In this document: positions 1 through 4,882 of the stretch, piece by piece
Numbering within the stretch: the stretch's first letter is position 1
Layout of the letters: each line of letters starts with the position of its first letter
Assembly: GCA_938045085.1 (NCBI GenBank)
Contig: CALINZ010000277.1
Coordinates: 1 to 8,527, forward strand
Origin: an uncultured Collinsella sp.
GTDB taxonomy: Bacteria; Actinomycetota; Coriobacteriia; Coriobacteriales; Coriobacteriaceae
DNA length: 8,527 nucleotides
Direction: 5' to 3'
The notes under the pieces: generated by a model
Seen by the model: the letters and a program-made list of their open reading frames with translations, nothing else
What the model was told of the DNA's origin: nothing
Database searches by the model: none
Made by a program: the position numbers and the translations under genes

Positions 1-37
1 GATGCGACACTGATTGTGTCCATCCTCGCAGTATCCG

Positions 38-50
38 GTTCTCAAGGTGC
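38..50 (-). promoter_or_regulatory. boxA-like rRNA antitermination motif
   Basis: The minus strand reads GCACCTTGAGAAC followed by CGGATACTG. Pre-rRNA leaders and 16S-23S spacers of Gram-positive bacteria carry a boxA element of the general form TGYTCTTTGARAACT, bound by NusB and S10 to prevent Rho termination. The TTGAGAAC core is seen; the role is inferred. A second rRNA-proximal site, such as a spacer, would look alike, but no 16S gene lies upstream in this window, so a leader fits better. Confidence 0.4.
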
Positions 51-166
51 ACGCCTGCGCCGGTTCCCGGTTCGACCGGGCCGCGCGGCAAGGAGATATA
101 TTGCCAGACCGGAGGGGCCCCGGGGGCGGGAATCTGGACGCACACATTTCCTACACAACTGTGCCC

Positions 167-188
167 TCAACTGACGCTTGCCAGTTGA
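167..188 (-). repeat. 9-bp inverted repeat downstream of the phosphohexomutase
   Basis: Arms 167-175 and 180-188 pair over 9 bp around a 4-nt loop, with one G-U pair in RNA. The outer seven pairs (TCAACTG/CAGTTGA) are perfect. It begins 46 bp past the stop codon at 235. It could act as a 3' stabilising or termination hairpin for that gene, but no T-tract follows on the minus strand, so it is not a standard intrinsic terminator. Confidence 0.45.
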
Positions 189-234
189 TAGCTACCGCTC
201 GCCGAGCACATCTTTATATAGAGTGGCCCCTTGG

Positions 235-1635
235 CTAGAGCCGATATGCGCCCCTGGCCAAAGCGCAGCCGGCATCTAGCAGTTCATCGCGCTCCTCCAC
301 CGAAAAGCCCTCGGCGTACACGCGCACCACCGGTTCGGTCCCGCTGGGACGGATCAGCAGCCAGGTGTCATCCTCAAATGCCAGACGTAAGCCGTCCATA
401 TGGCTTACGCTCTGCGGCGCCTTGCCGCATATCGACTTGGGATTCACGCCGGGAAGCAGCGTGCGCAACGTCTCGGCATCCTCGGCCTCAAGGCGCAAAT
501 CTCGACGTCCGTAACTCGTCTTGCCAAAGCTCGCCTCGAGCTGATCGATAAGCACGCCCAAGGGCGCGCCGGTCTTGGCCATGAGCTCGCACAAAATCAG
601 GCAGGCAAGGATGCCGTCGCGCTCGGGCATGTGCGCGGCGATACCGATACCACCGGCCTCTTCACCGCCCACGAGAACGCCGCCCTTCTTCATCTCGGCG
701 GCTATATATTTAAAACCGACGGGCTTGATGACCACGCGGCAACCGAGCGCCTCGGCAATGCGACGCACAAGCGTGGAGCATGAAAGGTTGACGACGACGC
801 GTCCCTTTAGATTGCGATACTGGACCAAATCGCCCAAAACGAGCGCCATGATCTGATGTGGATGTATATATCTGCCGCGCTCATCAACCGCGCCGATACG
901 ATCGGCGTCGCCATCAGTCACCAGACCGGCGCACGCCCCGTCTTCGACAACTGCGCGCTCACAAGCATCCACCCACGGCTCGACCGGGTCGGGGCAGATA
1001 TCTCCCCTATCGGTCGTCTCGTCGGCGTGAATCTCATGGACTTCGACGCCAAGCTCTCGAAGCAAGTCGGCAAGATATCCCTGCGCAGCTCCGCCCATGG
1101 GGTCAACCACCACACGCATATGCGCGGCGCGAATGGCATCCGCGTCGACAAACGATGCCACCGCTCGCATATAGTCGGGAATGATATCTGCCGTGCGGTA
1201 TTGCCCCTCAAGCCCCAGCGGCTCGGCGGCCATCGTCTCCTCGAGCTCTTCGATGACATCCTGGTTGGCCGTCGAGCCGTCACCCATCCGCAGCTTGAGG
1301 CATAGATAGCCCTGCGGATGATGTGAGCCCGTCACCATAAGCGCGCCGCATGCCTCGCCGTCATACGCAGCCGCCCACGTTAGAGCGGGAGTCGGCACCG
1401 GTCGAGACACGAGCACGGCATCGAGCCCGTGGGCGGCAATCACGCCCGCCGCGAGCTCGGCGAACTCGCGCGCTTGCGGCCGAGTATCAAATCCTACATA
1501 TACCGTTTTACCGGGATTCGTCTTTTGCCATAGCCTGCCGATAGCATCAGTGACACGAGCGACGTTGTTGATAGTAAAGTCTCCGTCGACGCGAGCTCGC
1601 CAACCGTCAGTTCCAAAGTGAATTATCGCGCACAC
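235..1635 (-). CDS. Phosphoglucomutase/phosphomannomutase family protein
   Basis: Alpha-D-phosphohexomutase, about 466 aa, which interconverts hexose 1- and 6-phosphates through a phosphoserine enzyme to supply sugar phosphates for glycogen, wall or capsule synthesis in the cytoplasm. Seen: the N-terminal FGTDGWRA signature (residues 8-15), the active-site serine loop VTGSHHP (101-107, serine 104), the Mg-binding loop DGDADR (241-246), the sugar-binding loop GGEEAGG (323-329) and the C-terminal phosphate-binding RPSGTEPVVR (429-438). All four domains of the family are therefore present, at normal length. The serine loop has HH and then QGYLCLKL where relatives usually have HNP and YNGIK. The frame is open upstream to an ATG at 1713, but those residues do not resemble the family. 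I chose GTG at 1635, with GAGG about 9 nt upstream, giving a start just before the FGTDGW block. It is separated from the upstream methyltransferase gene by a terminator, so it is probably a single-gene unit. Substrate (glucose or mannose) cannot be told from sequence. Confidence 0.93.
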   Translation of the reverse strand: MCAIIHFGTDGWRARVDGDFTINNVARVTDAIGRLWQKTNPGKTVYVGFDTRPQAREFAELAAGVIAAHGLDAVLVSRPVPTPALTWAAAYDGEACGALMVTGSHHPQGYLCLKLRMGDGSTANQDVIEELEETMAAEPLGLEGQYRTADIIPDYMRAVASFVDADAIRAAHMRVVVDPMGGAAQGYLADLLRELGVEVHEIHADETTDRGDICPDPVEPWVDACERAVVEDGACAGLVTDGDADRIGAVDERGRYIHPHQIMALVLGDLVQYRNLKGRVVVNLSCSTLVRRIAEALGCRVVIKPVGFKYIAAEMKKGGVLVGGEEAGGIGIAAHMPERDGILACLILCELMAKTGAPLGVLIDQLEASFGKTSYGRRDLRLEAEDAETLRTLLPGVNPKSICGKAPQSVSHMDGLRLAFEDDTWLLIRPSGTEPVVRVYAEGFSVEERDELLDAGCALARGAYRL

Positions 1636-1759
1636 GCGCAGACACCTCGCAGTGTTTGGATCATGGTACGCATGAGGTATACCCGCAACGGGCATCCGGC
1701 AAGCCGCCGGCACGCTCGTTCACCGTTTAGGCAAAAGCGTCGAGGTGCGCACCGCCAAC
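1636..1759 (-). promoter_or_regulatory. Upstream region of the phosphohexomutase gene, promoter expected
   Basis: This lies between the terminator at 1760-1784 and the chosen start. Because the terminator isolates the gene, a promoter must be here or inside the proposed 5' end. The best candidate on the minus strand is a TATACC -10-like box at 1682-1677 with TTGCCG at a short 15-bp spacing, which is weak. The -10 overlaps a perfect GGTATACC palindrome at 1676-1683. No riboswitch fold was recognised. Confidence 0.25.
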
Positions 1760-1784
1760 AAAAAACCGCCCCAGCGGGGGCGGT
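1760..1784 (-). terminator. Intrinsic terminator after the homocysteine methyltransferase gene
   Basis: On the minus strand an 8-bp G/C-rich stem (ACCGCCCC/GGGGCGGT, 1784-1777 with 1772-1765) closes on a 4-nt loop and runs into six T (1765-1760, the first shared with the stem base). It starts 25 bp after the stop codon at 1810, ending the regulator-methyltransferase transcript. Confidence 0.9.
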
Positions 1785-1809
1785 GATTCGATACTCCCAT
1801 TTTCGGGTT

Positions 1810-2703
1810 CTATATATTGAGCGCATCTGCCATAGCGGCTGTCGTAACCGCCGTGGTTCCGCAGCAGCTGCCTACCATTGCGGCGCCCGCCCGCTTCCAC
1901 TCGACGCATGCGCGAGCGAAGGCTCCGGGGTCCTCATGCCACACGGGACCATCCTGTGTCTGAACCGGATTTCCCGCATTGGGACGCACCGTGACGGGAG
2001 TAGTCGCCGATGCAACCATCCTGGGCACCGCCGCGTTCGCGGCCGCAAGCGAACAGCAATTAACACCAACCGAGTTTGCGCCGTGTTTTTCGGCGTACAA
2101 AACGGCTGCCTCGATGTTGAGGCCATCGCCCAACAGGTCGCCTTTATCGTCAACGACAAAACTCACCAGAACAGGCATGCCATCGGCGGCATCTCGGGCG
2201 CCGGCAAGCATGGGCTGCAAATTACGGATAGACGTCACCGTCTCGATCAGCAGACCGTCAACACCAGTATTGAGCAAGGCGTGCGCCTGCTCGCGCGCAA
2301 TGCCTCGGATTTCACGATACTCGGCAGAGTCCTCGGCAAACCACTCAATACCGATCGGGCCCATCGAGCCCAGCAGCAGCTGAGGGTGCGCCTGGCGGGC
2401 ATCGTCGACGGCCCCGCGATTGACCTCCGCCACGGACGGCGCAATCTGGTCGTGCTTGAGGGCATAGCTCGATGCCTGAAAGGTGTTGGTAATGAGCACC
2501 TGCGCGCCGGCGGCGACATACAAGCGATGGATACGAGAAACGGTCTGCGGCTCTGCCAGATTCCAAAACGCCGGTGGAATGTCGGCGGCATCGTACTCAC
2601 TCAACAGAACACTGCCCATGGGACCCTGCGCCAACAAGGTCTCGCTCGACAAGCGGCGCGTAAGTTCCTCGGCACCAAAGCGGTTGTAATAACTCGTATC
2701 CAT
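1810..2703 (-). CDS. Homocysteine S-methyltransferase family protein
   Basis: A 297-aa stand-alone homocysteine-binding domain of the family that includes MmuM, BHMT and the N-terminal domain of MetH. These cytoplasmic TIM barrels move a methyl group to homocysteine to make methionine, using a zinc-activated thiolate. Seen: zinc-ligand cysteines in GVNCC (residues 213-217) and GSCCGTT (278-284), the TNTFQASSY strand (72-80), GSMGPIG (112-118) and the substrate-site ETVTS (154-158). The motif usually reading DGAMGT is here QGPMGS (26-31), so the conserved aspartate is glutamine. There is no cobalamin, folate or reductase domain, so the methyl donor (S-methylmethionine, SAM, betaine or another) is unknown; the GSMGPIG and IETV style is closer to MetH/BHMT than to E. 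coli MmuM, so I give no symbol. The ATG at 2703 follows the regulator's stop by 10 nt, with GCGGGA as its ribosome binding site. It is the second gene of a two-gene operon ending at 1760-1784. Confidence 0.9.
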   Translation of the reverse strand: MDTSYYNRFGAEELTRRLSSETLLAQGPMGSVLLSEYDAADIPPAFWNLAEPQTVSRIHRLYVAAGAQVLITNTFQASSYALKHDQIAPSVAEVNRGAVDDARQAHPQLLLGSMGPIGIEWFAEDSAEYREIRGIAREQAHALLNTGVDGLLIETVTSIRNLQPMLAGARDAADGMPVLVSFVVDDKGDLLGDGLNIEAAVLYAEKHGANSVGVNCCSLAAANAAVPRMVASATTPVTVRPNAGNPVQTQDGPVWHEDPGAFARACVEWKRAGAAMVGSCCGTTAVTTAAMADALNI

Positions 2704-2713
2704 ATATATCCCG

Positions 2714-3136
2714 CTATTCCTCGACGCTGATTCCCTGCTTTTCGAGATAGGCGAGCCAGCGGTTCATCGTGTCCTCGGAAAGCGCATGCTCCATCATGCA
2801 GGCCTCGGAATCGGCTCGCTCAAATTCGACACCGAGCTCCTGAACCAAAAACGTGCGGATGAGACGATGACGGTACCAGATAGCCGTACCAACCTCGCGG
2901 CCGCGATCGGTCAGGACTACCTTGCCGTAGTGCGATTGCTCGACAAGTTCGGATGCCTTGAGCGCCGAAACCGCTTTATTGACCGATGCCTTGGAGACGC
3001 CAAGACGCTGCGCGATGTCGACCGATCGCACGCCGTTGGTTTCCCCCTCTTCGCTTTCAATGCGAACCATGCACTCCAAGTAGTCTTCGTTCGCCACCGT
3101 CAGATGTAGTTCGCGCGAGCTATTTGTCGTATCCAT
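2714..3136 (-). CDS. DtxR/MntR-family metal-dependent transcriptional regulator
   Basis: A 140-aa cytoplasmic DNA-binding protein of the iron/manganese-sensing DtxR-MntR family. Seen: an N-terminal winged helix with recognition helix around VSKASVNKAVSALK (residues 47-60) and wing HYGKVVLTDRG (69-79), then the dimerisation helices with YRHRLIRTFL (88-97) and SEACMMEHALS (110-120). Length matches two-domain MntR, with no SH3-like third domain. Metal-site residues look mixed: D18 and E21 match MntR Asp8/Glu11, while C113-E116-H117 match DtxR Cys102-Glu105-His106; H90 matches the shared histidine. R94 stands where DtxR has Glu83. The frame extends to an ATG at 3157, but the ATG at 3136 has GGGACGGA placed as ribosome binding site and is preferred. 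It is first in an operon with the methyltransferase gene and divergent from pepT. The palindrome at 3191-3208 is a candidate operator. The family usually controls metal uptake genes, but none is in view. Confidence 0.93.
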   Translation of the reverse strand: MDTTNSSRELHLTVANEDYLECMVRIESEEGETNGVRSVDIAQRLGVSKASVNKAVSALKASELVEQSHYGKVVLTDRGREVGTAIWYRHRLIRTFLVQELGVEFERADSEACMMEHALSEDTMNRWLAYLEKQGISVEE

Positions 3137-3167
3137 GATCTTCCGTCCCTTCTGCATTCAATGGCTG

Positions 3168-3196
3168 ATTCTACCCCATCCAAGCGTCGTGGTATG
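3168..3196 (-). promoter_or_regulatory. Candidate promoter of the metalloregulator operon
   Basis: The minus strand has TAGAAT (3173-3168), five of six matches to the -10 consensus, about 32 bp upstream of the ATG at 3136. With a 17-bp spacer the -35 slot falls on 3196-3191 (CATACC), a poor match that is the proximal arm of the palindrome. A weak -35 inside an operator suggests control by a bound protein. Inferred, not proven. Confidence 0.5.
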
Positions 3197-3208
3197 CCGT
3201 GGCATACC
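3191..3208. promoter_or_regulatory. 8-2-8 palindrome, candidate operator between divergent genes
   Basis: GGTATGCC, a GT spacer and GGCATACC form a perfect inverted repeat in the 120-bp gap between the regulator gene and pepT. It occupies the -35 position for both inferred promoters. DtxR-family proteins bind palindromes of roughly this size as dimers, often beside their own genes, so autoregulation plus control of pepT is a reasonable inference. The sequence is not the classic DtxR or MntR box, so another regulator is possible. Confidence 0.55.
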
Positions 3209-3209
3209 G

Positions 3210-3218
3210 TGCTAGAGT
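3210..3218 (+). promoter_or_regulatory. Candidate extended -10 of the pepT promoter
   Basis: TGCTAGAGT has the TG extension plus a TAGAGT -10 (four of six matches). It begins one base after the palindrome and lies 38 bp before the pepT start. No good -35 exists 17 bp upstream, where the palindrome sits; extended -10 promoters can work without one. Confidence 0.45.
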
Positions 3219-3244
3219 TCTTGTTGCACACGACGACCAAGATT

Positions 3245-3248
3245 GGAG
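3245..3248 (+). promoter_or_regulatory. Ribosome binding site that sets the pepT start
   Basis: GGAG lies 8 nt before the ATG at 3257. The frame is open from an ATG at 3161, but that start precedes both the palindrome and the inferred promoter and would add 32 residues unlike the family. Confidence 0.75.
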
Positions 3249-3256
3249 CGGTCTTT

Positions 3257-4504
3257 ATGGAAAACACCACCACGAGCCCCGATGTCCTCGAACGCTTTTT
3301 GCGCTACGTCCAGATCAACACGCAGTCCGAGGATGCAAACTGCGACCAGGTACCCTCGAGCGCCGTTCAGTTTGACCTTGCCAACGTGCTGGCTGAAGAG
3401 CTGCGCGAGCTTGGTGCGGAAGATGCCCACGTGACCGAGCACGCCTATGTCTGCGCGCATATCCCCGCAAGTGCGGGCGCTGAGGACAAGCCCGCCCTGG
3501 GCCTGATCGCCCATCTCGACACCACCGAAGTTGCACCGGGCGCCGGCGTGAAGCCGCACATCGTGCACTACGAAGGCGGCGACCTGGTCTGCGGCACGGT
3601 TGACGGTAAACCCGTTGCCATGAGTACCGCCAAGCTTCCCGCCCTGAATGACCTCGCGGGTGAGGACCTGGTCTGCAGCGACGGCACCACGCTGCTGGGC
3701 GCAGACGACAAGGCAGGCGTCGCCGAGATCATGTCGCTTGTCGCGCGTATCGCTCAGGACCCTTCTCTGCCCCATCCCGCACTCGGCATTTGCTTCTGCC
3801 CTGACGAGGAGATCGGCCACGGAGCCGAGCTGTTGGATATCGATACCTTTGGCTGCAAGTACGCCTACACGGTCGACGGCGGCCCCATCGGCGAACTGGA
3901 GTGGGAGTGCTTTAACGCCGCCGAGGCGACCGTCCGCTTTGAGGGCCAGTCCATCCACCCGGGCGACGCTAAGGGCCGTATGGTCAACGCAGGCAATCTG
4001 TTCTGCGACTTCAACGCGTTGCTCCCCTACGTGCAGCGACCGGAGTATACGGAAGGCTACGAGGGCTTTTATCACCTTGAGGGTGTATCTGCGACCGTCG
4101 ATCACGCCACAGCGCGCTATATCGTCCGCGACCATGACGCCGCCAAGTTCCAGCAGAAACTCGACCTTATTGATGCCGCCGCCTCGATGCTCAACCAGCG
4201 TCTAGGTGAGGAGCGCGTGACGGTCGAGATTAAGCAGCAGTATCGAAATATGGCCGAGATCGTTCGTGGCTATCCCGAGCTTATTGATGTTGCCAAGGAA
4301 GCCTATCTTGCCTGCGGCGTTGAGCCCCAAGTGCTGCCGATTCGTGGCGGCACCGACGGCGCTCAGCTGTCGTTCCGCGGTCTGCCCTGCCCCAACCTTT
4401 CCACCGGCGGCTATTGCTACCACGGCGTCAACGAGTTCGTCCCGGTCAGTTCGCTCGTCAAGATGACCGACGTGCTCCAGGAGCTCGTCGCCCGCTTTGC
4501 ATAA
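3257..4504 (+). CDS. pepT: Peptidase T (tripeptide aminopeptidase)
   Basis: PepT, 415 aa (E. coli about 408), a cytoplasmic M20-family exopeptidase that removes the N-terminal residue from tripeptides using two metal ions, usually zinc, for peptide use as amino acids. Seen: the opening LERFLRYVQINTQS (residues 11-24), metal-ligand motif AHLDTT (85-90, His86 with catalytic Asp88), LLGADDKAG (146-154, bridging Asp150), PDEEIGHGA (182-190, catalytic Glu184 and ligand Glu185), VDGG (206-209, Asp207), the dimerisation-domain QSIHPGDAKG (231-240, His234) and the closing RGGTDGAQLS (363-372) with YCYHGVNEF (386-394, His389). All catalytic and metal residues are present, with no truncation. It is a single-gene transcript: promoter in the divergent gap and a strong terminator 26 bp after the stop. 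Sharing a regulatory gap with a metalloregulator suggests metal-linked expression, which is inference. Confidence 0.96.
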   Translation: MENTTTSPDVLERFLRYVQINTQSEDANCDQVPSSAVQFDLANVLAEELRELGAEDAHVTEHAYVCAHIPASAGAEDKPALGLIAHLDTTEVAPGAGVKPHIVHYEGGDLVCGTVDGKPVAMSTAKLPALNDLAGEDLVCSDGTTLLGADDKAGVAEIMSLVARIAQDPSLPHPALGICFCPDEEIGHGAELLDIDTFGCKYAYTVDGGPIGELEWECFNAAEATVRFEGQSIHPGDAKGRMVNAGNLFCDFNALLPYVQRPEYTEGYEGFYHLEGVSATVDHATARYIVRDHDAAKFQQKLDLIDAAASMLNQRLGEERVTVEIKQQYRNMAEIVRGYPELIDVAKEAYLACGVEPQVLPIRGGTDGAQLSFRGLPCPNLSTGGYCYHGVNEFVPVSSLVKMTDVLQELVARFA

Positions 4505-4530
4505 GCCTGGCTGCACAAGTCCAAAAGACG

Positions 4531-4569
4531 AATCGCCCCGTCCTCAACCAAGAACGGGGCGGTTTTTTT
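4531..4569 (+). terminator. Intrinsic terminator of pepT
   Basis: An 8-bp stem CGCCCCGT/ACGGGGCG (4534-4541 with 4554-4561), extended by a G-U pair and two A-T pairs (4531-4533 with 4562-4564), is followed by seven T (4563-4569). It is the end of the pepT transcript. Its left arm and loop share 13 bp, inverted, with 4723-4735. Confidence 0.93.
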
Positions 4570-4735
4570 ACTGCAACGAGAATAGGTTGACGCACGCCAG
4601 CCTCTTGAAGCAAGGAGTGTCCCAAACTGCCGGCACATGAGGAACGTCCCCAAGTGCCAAGTGCATCAAGAGTGTCCCCTTTGACCAGTCGTTTAAGAAC
4701 GTCCCCAATGACTAACGTCGCAGGTTGAGGACGGG
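4537..4735. repeat. 13-bp inverted repeat bracketing the repeat array
   Basis: CCCGTCCTCAACC (4537-4549) is the exact reverse complement of 4723-4735. The left copy is part of the pepT terminator's 5' arm and loop; the right copy follows the fourth short repeat by about 6 bp. The match does not extend by a base on either side. It may mark the ends of an inserted element or be a chance or structural match. Confidence 0.45.
4614..4716. repeat. Four short repeats at 27-28 bp spacing
   Basis: The cores GAGTGTCCC, GAACGTCCCC, GAGTGTCCCC and GAACGTCCCC begin near 4615, 4642, 4670 and 4697. Their TCCC tetramers start at 4620, 4647, 4675 and 4702, so spacing is 27, 28 and 27 bp. Types alternate (GTG, ACG, GTG, ACG), suggesting a two-copy unit of 55 bp duplicated once. 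Flanks are loosely alike: A/G-rich before, then AARTGCC- or TTGACC-like after. Short GGGGACAC/GGGGACGT repeats (minus-strand reading) resemble dispersed REP-type intergenic repeats moved by IS200-like transposases. No transposase gene is present here. Confidence 0.7.
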
Positions 4736-4770
4736 CAGCGAGCGGGTCGCATTTGAGACAAGGTGACGTG

Positions 4771-4805
4771 AAACGAAAGGGCGCTGACCTTCTGGTCGCG
4801 CCCTT
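4771..4805 (-). terminator. Probable terminator of the murA-LCP transcript
   Basis: On the minus strand AAGGGCGCGACC pairs with GGTCAGCGCCCTT (12 bp with one bulged base, 4-nt AGAA loop) and then runs into TTTCGTTT (4778-4771). The T-tract is broken, so efficiency is uncertain. It lies about 80 bp after the LCP stop codon. Confidence 0.6.
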
Positions 4806-4853
4806 GAAGTTGAACGTCAGATTGTCCAAATGCGGCCCGCGCAGCGTCAAGCG

Positions 4854-4881
4854 GTTACGCGGTTTGGTAAAACCGCGTAAC
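4854..4881 (-). repeat. 12-bp perfect hairpin abutting the LCP stop codon
   Basis: GTTACGCGGTTT and AAACCGCGTAAC (4854-4865, 4870-4881) flank a 4-nt loop, starting one base past the stop codon at 4883-4885. There is no T-tract on either strand. It may block 3' exonucleases or act with the hairpin at 4771-4805 as a two-part terminator. Confidence 0.65.
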
Positions 4882-4882
4882 T

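Larger units (their letters stand above)
1..234 (-). other. Gene-free GC-rich region, possible rRNA operon leader
   Basis: No convincing protein lies here; the short frames have no family resemblance or good ribosome binding site. Read on the minus strand, running left from the end of the phosphohexomutase gene, it holds a 9-bp hairpin (167-188), a very G/C-rich block (about 110-130) bracketed by CCAGA/TCTGG (104-108 and 133-137), a 6-bp CCCGGT/ACCGGG hairpin (66-80) and then a boxA-like stretch (38-50) heading off the edge. Structured, gene-free DNA ending in a CTTGAGAAC motif is typical of the leader before a 16S gene in Gram-positives. The 16S gene itself would lie beyond position 1, so this is inference. 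I found no promoter with both -35 and -10 boxes; TATATAAAG near 213-221 on the minus strand is only a possible -10. Confidence 0.4.
4505..4882. other. Convergent intergenic region with terminators and repeats
   Basis: This 378-bp gap separates pepT (plus) from the wall-ligase gene (minus). I see no supported gene: the frames crossing it are shadows with no family resemblance. It holds the pepT terminator (4531-4569), four regularly spaced GTCCC-core repeats (4614-4716), a 13-bp inverted repeat (4537-4549 with 4723-4735) and two minus-strand hairpins (4771-4805, 4854-4881). Confidence 0.8.

Noticed and set aside
61..82. A tRNA T-arm, suggested by GGTTCGACC
   Set aside because: The stem closes on a 3-5 nt loop rather than 7 nt, and no acceptor, anticodon or D arms are found around it.
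2704..2713. A SAM or cobalamin riboswitch for the methyltransferase gene
   Set aside because: The gap to the regulator gene is only 10 nt, and the 120-bp gap before the regulator shows only the palindrome and promoter-like boxes.
1618..2730. A 370-aa plus-strand frame opposite the methyltransferase gene
   Set aside because: It is antisense to a clear family member, has no family resemblance and crosses a terminator; long antisense frames are expected in high-GC coding DNA.
3161..3256. A 32-residue N-terminal extension of PepT
   Set aside because: It precedes the inferred promoter and palindrome, is unlike the family, and the ATG at 3257 has a good ribosome binding site.
3212..4135. A 307-aa minus-strand frame opposite pepT
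   Set aside because: It is antisense to pepT, has no recognisable domain, and reflects codon bias.
4614..4716. A CRISPR array, suggested by regular spacing
   Set aside because: Repeat cores are only 8-10 bp and alternate in sequence, spacing is too short, and there are no cas genes in view.
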